NCBI GenBank assembly: GCA_902363595.1
Contig: CABJAP010000016.1
Coordinates: 1 to 64,000 of the forward strand
Length of the DNA stretch: 64,000 nucleotides
Reading direction: 5' to 3'
DNA from: Clostridia bacterium
GTDB taxonomy: Bacteria > Bacillota > Clostridia > Peptostreptococcales > Anaerovoracaceae
The notes beneath the pieces are model-generated. The model did not search any database and was not told the DNA's origin. It saw only the letters and a list, made by a program, of their open reading frames with translations. Position numbers and translations under genes: made by a program. Below, piece by piece: positions 17,620 through 26,117 of this stretch (within the stretch, counting starts at the first letter, position 1; each line of letters starts with the position of its first letter).

Positions 17620-18708
17620 CTAATCGTTCCGTAATATCAACTTCATAACTTGGTGTCTGCCGCTAATATTCATTTTTTTGTACAAATTAAGTAAATGCTT
17701 TTTAACAGTAGTCACACTGATAAACAATTGCTCTGCAATCTCATTGGTATCCAACCCCTCTGTCACACAAACAAGGATTTCATACTCTCTGTCGGACAAA
17801 CCATACTTATTCTTCAATTCCAGTACTAATTTAGCAAAGGTCGATGTGAAATCATGTATTACAGCATTATACCCTTCTTCCGTCGCTTTGAAATCAACAA
17901 CGTATTTTTTGTCCATAAGTTTAAATTCGCACGAGCTGCATTTATGCGCTGACAACTCTCCAAGGTTTTTATTTAACGCAGCTTTTATAATTGCAATTAC
18001 ATCCTTTATCTCAACTTCTTTTTCATCAATCAAGTTGGATAAGTTGTGTGCCTTTACATGAAAATTTTTATCAAATAAGCAATAACTGATATCATCTATT
18101 TTATAATTGACTGGCATCTGATTAGAGCTGATTATATTGCTGTTTTTCTTAGCATCACTGTACATTCTTGCGACATTAATCAAGTGGGGTCTGACATATT
18201 TTATTACCTCCAAAGCTTTCGGCGTAAAATCCGCATTGTTCCCGGATCTGTGTATACTGATGGCGCTTAATTCTTCTTCTTCAAAAAATATATTACATTC
18301 CACCGAATATTGCATCCCCAGCGGCTTTACCACATCCTGATAATATTTTGTTTTTTCACGTTCACTTTGAATGAAGACATCAGACGATCTGAAAATAATA
18401 GGATTGCTGTTCGATACAATGGGTAAAACTTCGTCCATTTTATATACTTCCTCGTTATGGTACTGTTCCAGATCTTCCTTTGACCAACCGCAAAAAATAA
18501 AATCTTCGTAAGTTATTTTATCCTTTCGATAGTTACAAAAATAGATTTCGCCTTTTTCAAAAGGTATCAGAGTTTTTAAGGATTCGAGAAAAGATTTAAG
18601 CGCTGATTCTCTATCTTCATTTTGAATAACATTACGGTATAATTGAGCGGTTATCTCATTCAAATAATAGCAATCCTCAATACTTAAAAGATCATTCCGA
18701 TTATCCAT
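17620..18708 (-). CDS. LuxR-family regulator
   Basis: 362 residues. The last 65 residues form a LuxR-type HTH (LSDREYEILVCVTEGLDTNE, then ISVTTVKKHLLNLYKKMNIS). The N-terminal 280 residues carry no receiver domain and are a probable GAF/PAS-like sensor, similar in layout to the protein at 2055. The sigma-54 activator gene begins about 30 bases after its stop codon on the same strand, so the two are probably co-transcribed and may form a two-tier control of the catabolic genes beyond. No ligand can be named. Confidence 0.85.
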   Translation of the reverse strand: MDNRNDLLSIEDCYYLNEITAQLYRNVIQNEDRESALKSFLESLKTLIPFEKGEIYFCNYRKDKITYEDFIFCGWSKEDLEQYHNEEVYKMDEVLPIVSNSNPIIFRSSDVFIQSEREKTKYYQDVVKPLGMQYSVECNIFFEEEELSAISIHRSGNNADFTPKALEVIKYVRPHLINVARMYSDAKKNSNIISSNQMPVNYKIDDISYCLFDKNFHVKAHNLSNLIDEKEVEIKDVIAIIKAALNKNLGELSAHKCSSCEFKLMDKKYVVDFKATEEGYNAVIHDFTSTFAKLVLELKNKYGLSDREYEILVCVTEGLDTNEIAEQLFISVTTVKKHLLNLYKKMNISGRHQVMKLILRND

Positions 18709-18800
18709 TTTGACTCACTTCCTTGTTCCCCGGATTATGTATAAATGTTTACTTGTCAGAATATTATATCATAAAAATGACCGTAATATCGAAAATATGT

Positions 18801-18842
18801 AAAAAACGTGTGCATGACGGAATCAAAGATTCCTATGCACAC
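18801..18842 (-). terminator. terminator of the aco operon (distal)
   Basis: Minus strand stem GTGTGCAT..GAATC / GATTC..ATGCACAC followed by GTTTTTTAC. Confidence 0.85.
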
Positions 18843-18852
18843 ATGTCGCTGA

Positions 18853-18908
18853 CAAAAAGCGGCACATGATCTTAATAGCTATTATTATTAAGTCACGTAC
18901 CGCTTTTA
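18853..18908 (-). terminator. terminator of the aco operon (proximal)
   Basis: Minus strand: AAAGCGG..CTTAATA pairs with TATTAAG..CCGCTTT around a short A/T loop, followed by a T-run. Together with 18801-18842 it forms a tandem terminator about 40 bases after the dihydrolipoamide dehydrogenase gene. Confidence 0.75.
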
Positions 18909-18946
18909 TAAAATATTTTCCGTATACTCTCTCTTTGATTTAAAAA

Positions 18947-20626
18947 CTAAACATGGATCGCTTTGCTTTCAGCTGCATGGCATGCTTCATGTATAACTTC
19001 GGAAACTGTAGGGTGCGGATGCACCATTTTAACCAGCTCATCTGCCGTACATTCCAAATTCATTGCTACGCTCATCTCTGCGATCATATCCGTAGCGTGT
19101 ACGCAATAAAGGTGCGCACCGACAATCTGCAAATGCTTCTTATCTACAATTATTTTTACGATTCCTCTTTTATCACCCTCGATCATAGCTTTACCATTAG
19201 CCATGATTGGGAATTTTCCAACCTTTATGTCCCCATATTGTTTAATCGCCTGTTCTTCTGTCAGTCCAATCGATGCAATTTCAGGTTTGATATAGATCGC
19301 ACTTGGAACCTTTGTATAATCCATCTTTGCATTAATTCCACAGATCGTTTCCACTGCTACGACCGCTTCCATAGATGCAGTATGAGCCAGCATTGACTTA
19401 CCGTTTATGTCCCCGATCGCATAAATGTTTTTAACATTTGTCGCCATTGTTTGATCTGTGACAACCGCGTTCTTTTCTACTTTTATTCCTGCATTTTCGA
19501 GCTTTAGGCTATCTATATTTGGCGCCCTTCCTACAGCCATTAAAACCGCATCGCACGCTGCCTTTTTGACAGAATTGTCTTTTTCAAATACGACCCCATC
19601 TTTTTCAATGCCGGAAACTGCTGCACTTGTGTAGATTTCGATACCCATGTCCCTGAATTGCGCCTCTACCATGTCCGTAATTTCTTTATCGACCATGGGA
19701 AGTAATCGGTCAAGAAATTCGATAATCGTTACTTTTACCCCTATGTTGGCAAGATAATAAGCCAGCTCGACTCCTATTACGCCTCCGCCTATGACAGCCA
19801 TTTTCTCGGGACGTCTTGTCATATCCAGGACTTCCGTACTTGTGTATAAAGGCATTTGATGATCGATTTGAATTGGCAGACTCTTTGATATGGAACCAGC
19901 GGCAAGAATAATTGAATCTGCAGTAATCTTTTCACTTCCAACTTTTAATGTGGTGGGATTTACAAACTCAGCGGCACCCTTCTTTACCGTCACGCCGTTC
20001 TTTCTGAGGAGACCTTCTACCCCTCCTACAAGCGTTTTGACGATGTCTGATTTTCTTTTTTGTACTCCTTCCAAATCCAACTCCAAGGAATCTGCTTCGA
20101 TGCCTTTGATCCCGTATTCTGCGGCATCTTTTGAAGCATTGAACATTTCTACACTCTTTAATAAGGCCTTTGTGGGAATGCAGCCGACGTTCAGACATGT
20201 GCCTCCAAAGTTTTCCTTTTCAATCATACACACCTTTTTTCCAAGCTGTGCTGCTTTGATTGCCGCGACATATCCGCCTGGTCCTCCTCCGATTACTGCT
20301 ATATCAAAGTCCTTAGCGGCATATTCTGTTTTCGTTTCTGCAGCGGACTCTGCGGCTGCATCTTCTGTCATATCATCAATGGACTCTCCTGCCGCTCCAA
20401 CAATTGCAATTGGTTCATTACACGCGAGCGTATCCATTTCATTCGCTAAAAGCTTAAGGATTACTCCCTCTTCCGGCGACTCATAAGGGACAACCGATTT
20501 ATCGGATTCGATTTCTGCGATCGTTTCTCCCTTAGCAATGGACTCCCCTTCAGTTTTTATCCATTTCACAACAACTCCTTCGGTCATTGTGAGCCCCAAT
20601 CTGGGCATATTAATAAATTTAGCCAT
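18947..20626 (-). CDS. acoL: lipoyl-domain dihydrolipoamide dehydrogenase (E3)
   Basis: 559 residues. An N-terminal lipoyl domain (about 1-80, lipoyl lysine K43 in ESDKSVVPYES) is fused by an Ala/Glu-rich linker to a full dihydrolipoamide dehydrogenase. It has FAD motif IAVIGGGPGGYVAAI, redox pair GGTCLNVGC, NAD motif IGGGVIGVELA, and C-terminal HPHPTVSE with the catalytic His-Glu. It reoxidises dihydrolipoamide on E2 with NAD+. The ATG at 20626 fits AAGGAG; an in-frame TTG six bases earlier does not. Last gene of acoABCL-type operon. A lipoyl domain on E3 is known in some acetoin and pyruvate dehydrogenases. Confidence 0.92.
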   Translation of the reverse strand: MAKFINMPRLGLTMTEGVVVKWIKTEGESIAKGETIAEIESDKSVVPYESPEEGVILKLLANEMDTLACNEPIAIVGAAGESIDDMTEDAAAESAAETKTEYAAKDFDIAVIGGGPGGYVAAIKAAQLGKKVCMIEKENFGGTCLNVGCIPTKALLKSVEMFNASKDAAEYGIKGIEADSLELDLEGVQKRKSDIVKTLVGGVEGLLRKNGVTVKKGAAEFVNPTTLKVGSEKITADSIILAAGSISKSLPIQIDHQMPLYTSTEVLDMTRRPEKMAVIGGGVIGVELAYYLANIGVKVTIIEFLDRLLPMVDKEITDMVEAQFRDMGIEIYTSAAVSGIEKDGVVFEKDNSVKKAACDAVLMAVGRAPNIDSLKLENAGIKVEKNAVVTDQTMATNVKNIYAIGDINGKSMLAHTASMEAVVAVETICGINAKMDYTKVPSAIYIKPEIASIGLTEEQAIKQYGDIKVGKFPIMANGKAMIEGDKRGIVKIIVDKKHLQIVGAHLYCVHATDMIAEMSVAMNLECTADELVKMVHPHPTVSEVIHEACHAAESKAIHV

Positions 20627-20660
20627 TTTCAACTCCTTATTCTATCGTGCTTTCGTTTGC

Positions 20661-22001
20661 TCAAATCATCATTCTGTACGGTTCTTCCATGATTTCCTTT
20701 AGCGTTTTCAGGAATATGGCGGACATGGAACCGTCCATCGCTCTGTGATCGTATGATAAAGTCAGGGTCGCCATCGGCCTTATAACAATTTCGTCATCAC
20801 TGGTGACAATCGGCTTTTTCTGTGTGCCGCCAACGGAAAGGATTGCGCTTTCCGGTTGGTTGATGATGGACGTAAAACTGCTGATCCCATACATGCCCAA
20901 ATTGGAAACGGTAAACGTGCCTCCTGACATATCGTCCGGAGCCAGGCCTGTTTCCTTTGCTTTAGAAGCCAGCCGTTTGCTCTCCGCTGCAATCTGGCCC
21001 AGGGACAATTCATTGGCGTTATTGATTACAGGCACCACTAAGCCTTCCCCCACCGCAACCGCCATCCCAAGATTGATCTTCTTTTTTACGAGGATTTGTT
21101 TTTCGGTAAACTGGCAGTTGACTCTGGGGTACTGCTCAATTGAAGAAGCAACACATTTCATAATGATATCGTTAAATGAAAGTTTAACACCATATCGATC
21201 CTGCACTTTGTCCATGATAGACGTTCTCATCTGGATAATGCTGGTCATGTCAACATCAATTACGGTTGTTAAGTGAGCGGCAATCTCAAGGCTCTCTTTC
21301 ATTCTGGCGGCGATCACCTTTCTCATTCCCGTTACCGGAAGGATGGTATCTTCACTGGCCGCCTCCATCACTTCTGCAGCAGCTGATTCTGGTTTCATCG
21401 CCAATACATCTGCGCTGTAAACCCGCGCTCCTGCTTTTGCCGCCGCATCTTTAAGGTCAATCCCCTCTTCAGCCGCTATTTTTTTTGCCAGAGGAGTTGC
21501 TTTAACATGGCTCTCCTGAAGGTAATCGAGAACATCTTCTTTTGTAATTCTTGCTTTTCCCTTTGTCATTGGAACATCCTTAAGATCAACGCCGTTTTCC
21601 CTGGCAACCCTCTTAGCGGATGGAGACGCAAAAACTTTTTCTCCAGCTTTTCTTGCCACTTTTTCTCCGGCCTGCCTTACAGGCGCTTTCGTTTCCTCAT
21701 TCTTTTCAGCCGCTTCCCGTGCCGGTGAACTCGCCTTTGGAGCCATATCCTCAATCGATTCCCCCGCTTCGCCGATGATCGCAATTGGATCATTACAGGC
21801 CAGAGTATCCATTTCGTTTGCTAATAACTTCAATATTACACCTGTCTCAGGTGATTCATAGGGGACCACAGATTTATCGGATTCGATTTCTGCAATGATC
21901 TCGCCTTTTACTATTGAGTCGCCTTCCTTTTTTGCCCACTTTGCAATGACACCTTCCGTCATCGTCAGCCCTAATCTGGGCATATTTATAAAATTAGCCA
22001 T
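20661..22001 (-). CDS. acoC: dihydrolipoamide acyltransferase (E2) of aco-type complex
   Basis: 446 residues. Lipoyl domain about 1-78 (K43 in ESDKSVVPYES), then two peripheral-subunit-binding-like domains at about 124-161 (ASPSAKRVARENGVDL) and 168-201 (ATPLAKKIAAEEGIDL), then the catalytic 2-oxoacid dehydrogenase acyltransferase domain with active-site H419 and D423 in YDHRAMDG. Two binding domains in tandem are unusual, since most E2 proteins have one. The lipoyl domain is nearly identical to that of the downstream E3, suggesting recent duplication. It transfers the acyl group to CoA within the complex. Confidence 0.92.
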   Translation of the reverse strand: MANFINMPRLGLTMTEGVIAKWAKKEGDSIVKGEIIAEIESDKSVVPYESPETGVILKLLANEMDTLACNDPIAIIGEAGESIEDMAPKASSPAREAAEKNEETKAPVRQAGEKVARKAGEKVFASPSAKRVARENGVDLKDVPMTKGKARITKEDVLDYLQESHVKATPLAKKIAAEEGIDLKDAAAKAGARVYSADVLAMKPESAAAEVMEAASEDTILPVTGMRKVIAARMKESLEIAAHLTTVIDVDMTSIIQMRTSIMDKVQDRYGVKLSFNDIIMKCVASSIEQYPRVNCQFTEKQILVKKKINLGMAVAVGEGLVVPVINNANELSLGQIAAESKRLASKAKETGLAPDDMSGGTFTVSNLGMYGISSFTSIINQPESAILSVGGTQKKPIVTSDDEIVIRPMATLTLSYDHRAMDGSMSAIFLKTLKEIMEEPYRMMI

Positions 22002-22025
22002 CTTTCTGCTCCTTACTAACTTTGC

Positions 22026-23000
22026 TTAAAACATTTCCTTGATTCCTTTATAAATATCCTCTGTGTTGGGAATTATAAAATCTTCCAGCGCCGGCGCGAA
22101 TGCAACCGGAGTATTCTTCGCCGCAATTCTCTTTACAGGTGCGTCCAGATAGTCAAAGGCTTCTTCCATCGCAAACGCAGCAAGTTCTGCCGCAAAGCCG
22201 CACCGTTCCACCGCTTCCTGGGGCAATGCCAGCCGCTCTGTTTTCTTTATGGACTTGAGAATTGTTTCCTTATCAAGAGGTACAATTGTACGCAGATCAA
22301 TTACTTCCGCAGAAATACCGTCCGCTTCTAATTTCTCTGCCGCATCAAGCGACATCTGGACCATCCTCGAATATGCGAGAATGGTTACATCTGTTCCTTC
22401 TCTTACCACGTTTGCCTGTCCAAGTGGAATCGTATATTCCTCTTCAGGAATTTCCCCTTTCACTCCGTACAGCATTTTATGCTCGATAAAGAGCACCGGG
22501 TCATTGTCTCGAATTGCAGTCTTCAATAACCCCTTTACATCATAAGGCGTTGATGGCAGAACGATTTTAAGCCCTGGAATATGCGCATAGATGGCTTCCC
22601 AGCTTTGTGCATGTTGCGCCGCAGAAGATCTGCCCGCCCCCTGTTGTGTTCGAAATACGATTGGCGCCTGGACCTGCCCGCCGGACATATAGCGGATTTT
22701 TGCAGCTTGATTGACAATTGCGTCAAAGCAGCAGCCGGTGAAGTCCATGTACATAATTTCCGGTACAGGCCTCAGGCCGGCGATAGCAGCTCCTACGGCG
22801 GAACCTGCAATTACTGCTTCAGAAATTGGCGTATTTCTTACTCTGTTTGTACCAAATTCCGTTGATAATCCCTGCGTCACCTTGAAGGAACCGCCAAAGG
22901 GGTCCGCAACGTCTTCGCCCATAATGAACACGGTTTCATCTCTTCTCATCTCTTCCTGTAACGCTTCCCTGATCGCATCACGATATGTAGTCTTTTTCAT
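22026..23000 (-). CDS. acoB: TPP-dependent dehydrogenase E1 beta subunit
   Basis: 324 residues, the standard size of E1-beta proteins (transketolase pyrimidine-binding domain about 1-175, C-terminal domain 185-320). Recognisable motifs are FIMGEDVADPFGGSF, ISEAVIAGSAVGAA and GAGRSSAAQHAQS. With the E1-alpha subunit it forms the TPP-dependent decarboxylating or acetoin-cleaving component. The downstream E2 starts 24 bases after its stop. Acetoin is the most likely substrate class from operon layout, but pyruvate or another 2-oxoacid cannot be excluded. Confidence 0.9.
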   Translation of the reverse strand: MKKTTYRDAIREALQEEMRRDETVFIMGEDVADPFGGSFKVTQGLSTEFGTNRVRNTPISEAVIAGSAVGAAIAGLRPVPEIMYMDFTGCCFDAIVNQAAKIRYMSGGQVQAPIVFRTQQGAGRSSAAQHAQSWEAIYAHIPGLKIVLPSTPYDVKGLLKTAIRDNDPVLFIEHKMLYGVKGEIPEEEYTIPLGQANVVREGTDVTILAYSRMVQMSLDAAEKLEADGISAEVIDLRTIVPLDKETILKSIKKTERLALPQEAVERCGFAAELAAFAMEEAFDYLDAPVKRIAAKNTPVAFAPALEDFIIPNTEDIYKGIKEMF

Positions 23001-23026
23001 TGTCTTGTCTCCTTTTATCTAACCAA

Positions 23027-24013
23027 CTAAATTAACTCTTCTTCGTATACGTTTTCTAAAGCGAATTCAGGCGGCAGGGGCTCGCTGTTTCGACCAAACA
23101 AAACCGCTTCATCGACTTCCGCCGTAACTTCGTCTCTGATTTTATCGAGTTCTTCTTCGGTAAAGGTACCTTCTTCTATCACTCTTGCCCTGAATTTCGC
23201 AAACGCTTCTTTGTTAGGAGCCTTCCATGATTCCAGCTCTCCTTTTGGCCTGTAAACAGCCGGGTCGCCGACGTAATGGCCGAACCATCTGTATGTCTTG
23301 AGTTCCAGAAGTACCGGTCCTTCGCCTTTTCTGCAAAGCATGGCCGCTTCTATAGCAGTATTGTAAACATCAAACAAATCATTTCCATCACAGATATAAG
23401 CTTTTATTCCATAACCCTGAGCTCTTGTGGCAACATCTTCAGGCCGCATATGATAGCTCTGGGGGGTGGATTCAGCATACTGGTTATTCTCTATTGCAAA
23501 AATAATCGGGAGGTTCCAGATGGATGCCATATTCAAACTCTCATGGAAGAAGCCTTCATTTTGGGCACCGTCTCCCATAAAGCAAACGGATATGCCATCT
23601 GTCCCGCTGATCTGACATGCCAGCGCTGCCCCTGTCGCAAGGGTGGATCCCTGTCCAACGATGCCATTGGCACCGATAATTCCCAGGGACCGGTCCATCA
23701 TGTGCATAGAACCGCCATTTCCCCTGCAGATACCATCCTTCTTTGCAAACAGTTCCGCATACATCGTTTTCAGATCAGCACCCTTGGCAATAATGTGTCC
23801 ATGACCTCTGTGGGTCGTTGCAATGAAATCATCTGCCCTCAGCGCGGATACAACTCCAACCTCTGCTGCTTCCTGCCCCACACATGGATGCAGGAAACCC
23901 GGCAGTTCGCCGGCCTGATACAATTCTGCAGACTTCAATTCAAACTGTCTGATTTGTTCCATTCGCCTGTACATCGTGGCTAATAAATCTCTACTAATGT
24001 TTTTCTTTTTCAT
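23027..24013 (-). CDS. acoA: TPP-dependent dehydrogenase E1 alpha subunit
   Basis: 328 residues. The TPP/Mg2+ motif is GDGAQNEGFFHESLNMAS ending in IENN, and HPCVGQEA and THRGHGH are typical of E1-alpha chains. The size and motifs agree with acetoin dehydrogenase alpha (AcoA), which cleaves acetoin to acetaldehyde and acetyl-lipoate. The first gene of the four-gene operon, preceded by AAGGAGCG. A sigma-54 promoter lies about 190 bases upstream, which fits the known sigma-54 control of aco operons by AcoR-type activators. Confidence 0.9.
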   Translation of the reverse strand: MKKKNISRDLLATMYRRMEQIRQFELKSAELYQAGELPGFLHPCVGQEAAEVGVVSALRADDFIATTHRGHGHIIAKGADLKTMYAELFAKKDGICRGNGGSMHMMDRSLGIIGANGIVGQGSTLATGAALACQISGTDGISVCFMGDGAQNEGFFHESLNMASIWNLPIIFAIENNQYAESTPQSYHMRPEDVATRAQGYGIKAYICDGNDLFDVYNTAIEAAMLCRKGEGPVLLELKTYRWFGHYVGDPAVYRPKGELESWKAPNKEAFAKFRARVIEEGTFTEEELDKIRDEVTAEVDEAVLFGRNSEPLPPEFALENVYEEELI

Positions 24014-24051
24014 GATTTACGCTCCTTTTTCCTAATTGTTCATGTCTTGTT

Positions 24052-24091
24052 TGTAGCTAATCTTCTACGTGCTTGTAGATTATCGGCTACA
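24052..24091. promoter_or_regulatory. paired activator-binding palindromes near acoA
   Basis: Two 18-base dyads, TGTAG-N8-CTACG (24052-24069) and TGTAG-N8-CTACA (24074-24091), have centres 22 bases apart (two helical turns). The same dyad occurs in pairs at 30234-30293 and 44096-44143. They lie between the sigma-54 promoter and acoA. The pair can also fold as an RNA hairpin with arms GTTTGTAGC and GCTACAAAC. Confidence 0.65.
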
Positions 24092-24192
24092 AACCTGCTT
24101 CGATCCTGCCGTTAAACACCGGTTTAGATAGCTCCATTGCTTGTTATCCAACTATATTGCCTGCATATCTCTTTACCTGTACTAAATAATAT

Positions 24193-24208
24193 TGCAACAC
24201 ACATGCCA
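24193..24208 (-). promoter_or_regulatory. sigma-54 promoter of the aco operon
   Basis: Minus strand TGGCATGTGTGTTGCA matches the -24/-12 consensus TGGCAC-N5-TTGCA with GG-N10-GC spacing. It sits 10 bases after the lplA stop codon and about 180 bases upstream of acoA. Confidence 0.8.
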
Positions 24209-24218
24209 AATTTCTTAA

Positions 24219-25202
24219 TCACCTCAATAGCCTTTGAAGGTCCTGTATCTGCATTCCGCTTATGTAGTAATTCAGATGCATCTTATCTTTCAACCGTTCG
24301 GCCAGGTCTGCATCCAGTTTCTCTCCTGCCAGCAGCGTTTCCAATTCCTTGATATCCCCGTTTCCAAAAAAATCACCGGAGAAGCACATTTCTTTTATGA
24401 CTCCATCCTGAACAGCCCCTTTCGCTGAGACAATCCCAAAGTCAAATTTCAGTTCTCGCTGAAAATTGTAGGTGGCGGACTTTCCATAATTCCAATCCCA
24501 TGTTTCGTATTTGTTATGCTTTATTTCTTCAATCCGCATCCGGTCATCTTCGCTAAATACGTAGTCTTTCAATCCTCCCGCTTGAAAGACTTGGTTCTTT
24601 AATTCGTTTTTAAACTGTTCCATTGAAATCGGTGTTTTACTATTGGCATTGATGGTCGTTACTCTGCTAGGAATCGATTTTATACTTTTGGATTCAAATT
24701 TCGCCGCTTTTGGCTTGAGTGCGCTGCTTAGTATGTTCAAATTACTGTCCAGCATAATACATCCGTGATGGAGAATTCGGCCCGCTTTCACATACTGAGA
24801 GTTTCCGGAAAACTTTTTTCCATTAATGACCACATCGTTTCGCCCTGTAAATTCACTCTTGATCCCAAAATGGGCCAGCGTCTTTATAACCGGTTCGGCA
24901 AAGTATCGAAAATTAAAATCCGCATTACTTTTTTTATCTACGATAAAGGTATAGTTTAAATTACCGCTGTCATGATATACCGCCCCGCCACCGGATAATC
25001 TGCGTACAACTCGGATGTTGTTCTGGTCGACAAATTCCTGATTGATTTCTTCTGCTGTATTCTGATATTTTCCAACTACAATGGTGTGTTCATTCTGCCA
25101 CAGAATGAAATAAGCTTTGCTTTTATCCATGTAGTCGAAGACATACTCTTCCATCGCCAGATTAAAGTACGGATCGGTTATATGGGATTCAATATAGATC
25201 AT
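24219..25202 (-). CDS. lplA: lipoate-protein ligase A
   Basis: 327 residues of the LplA/LipB-type fold with the lipoate-binding RRLSGGGAVYHDSGNLNYTF region, the catalytic lysine segment (NGKKFSGNSQY), and the C-terminal accessory domain of the two-domain ligases. It attaches lipoate to the lipoyl domains of the E2 and E3 proteins encoded just downstream. The start at 25202 is chosen because GGAGG lies eight bases before it; two ATGs further upstream are too close to that site. It overlaps the metallo-hydrolase gene by 14 bases, so the two are translationally coupled. Confidence 0.93.
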   Translation of the reverse strand: MIYIESHITDPYFNLAMEEYVFDYMDKSKAYFILWQNEHTIVVGKYQNTAEEINQEFVDQNNIRVVRRLSGGGAVYHDSGNLNYTFIVDKKSNADFNFRYFAEPVIKTLAHFGIKSEFTGRNDVVINGKKFSGNSQYVKAGRILHHGCIMLDSNLNILSSALKPKAAKFESKSIKSIPSRVTTINANSKTPISMEQFKNELKNQVFQAGGLKDYVFSEDDRMRIEEIKHNKYETWDWNYGKSATYNFQRELKFDFGIVSAKGAVQDGVIKEMCFSGDFFGNGDIKELETLLAGEKLDADLAERLKDKMHLNYYISGMQIQDLQRLLR

Positions 25203-25926
25203 GTTCATTTCCTCCAATCCATTGTCCGCAGCTTATTATTTTAATATTTATTTTAGTGTTTTTACACAAGCGGACTGCTTGCATTGCTAACTGTCGATAC
25301 TGATATACATCATCTTTTTCATACGGCAAATGATAAATATATACTTTGTTCGGATTGAGCTCTTCTAAAACCCTCCGCGTTTGCTGACATAGAACCTGAC
25401 AGGGATTTACAAATGCGATGTCAATTGGTTTTACATCGTGTTTCAGTAGTAACCGATATTCTCTTGCTCCCAAAAGTGCATCACCACCAATAAAGAAGCG
25501 TTCTCTGCCGAAATCCAAGAGGTAAGCACAATTGATCTCGTCTCTATATGCCTTTCCCTCATGGGTTGTAGGTATTACTGAAATTTCAATGCCTCTATAA
25601 TTTATAGAATAATAATGTTCCTTGCAGTCGTCATAGTCGAATATTCCGCACTCCAGGCCAGGAGCAAAGAAATTCGTGTTCGTTGATCGCTCTATGAACC
25701 GTTCCGCCTGCTCCTGATCATAATGGTCGGGATGCAAGTGCGTAAATAAAATCAGGTGTAAGTTTGAAAAAATGCCCTCTGTCTGGATCATCTGTTTTAC
25801 CGTGTTTCCTGACATCAGCGACATGCCGCATTCTGCCCCGCCATGAATCCCATCCACTAGCAGGTTTACCTGTTTATCTGAGAAAAACAGGCTTGCGTTC
25901 ACCGAATGAAATATTTGCGTGTTCAA
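25189..25926 (-). CDS. metallo-beta-lactamase-fold hydrolase
   Basis: 245 residues with the metal motif HxHxDH in THLHPDHYD, a further TTHEG histidine and a GGDALLG aspartate, as in the MBL superfamily. It has no signal peptide and acts in the cytoplasm. A TTG start at 25926 is proposed, because AGGAGG is ideally placed before it while upstream in-frame ATGs have no ribosome site. It overlaps lplA, so a link to lipoate or acyl-thioester metabolism is possible but not shown. The substrate is unknown. Confidence 0.75.
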   Translation of the reverse strand: MNTQIFHSVNASLFFSDKQVNLLVDGIHGGAECGMSLMSGNTVKQMIQTEGIFSNLHLILFTHLHPDHYDQEQAERFIERSTNTNFFAPGLECGIFDYDDCKEHYYSINYRGIEISVIPTTHEGKAYRDEINCAYLLDFGRERFFIGGDALLGAREYRLLLKHDVKPIDIAFVNPCQVLCQQTRRVLEELNPNKVYIYHLPYEKDDVYQYRQLAMQAVRLCKNTKINIKIISCGQWIGGNEHDLY

Positions 25927-26043
25927 TTCGTTCCCCTCCTTTTTTGCCTTGTTTGTTGCATTATTTCTGCACTTATGCAGCAATCTTACTATAATTGAAG
26001 TCTCGCACCGCCTCCCCCTAAAATTGTCTGCAGGAATTCGCTA

Positions 26044-26084
26044 TAAAAAAACAATTACGCATCATTATCTACGCAATTGTTTTT
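26044..26084 (-). terminator. bidirectional terminator after the NCS1-1 operon
   Basis: Arms AAAAACAATTGCG and CGTAATTGTTTTT, with T-runs on both strands, separate the permease operon from the MBL-lplA genes. Confidence 0.75.
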
Positions 26085-26117
26085 GTCATCGAATCCTGCA
26101 GCACCGAATGGATTTGG

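Noticed and set aside
16139..24013. Naming the sigma-54 activator acoR
   Set aside because: AcoR-type proteins usually carry a GAF-type sensor and are larger. This one has a PAS domain and apparently controls three operons, so the name is not justified.
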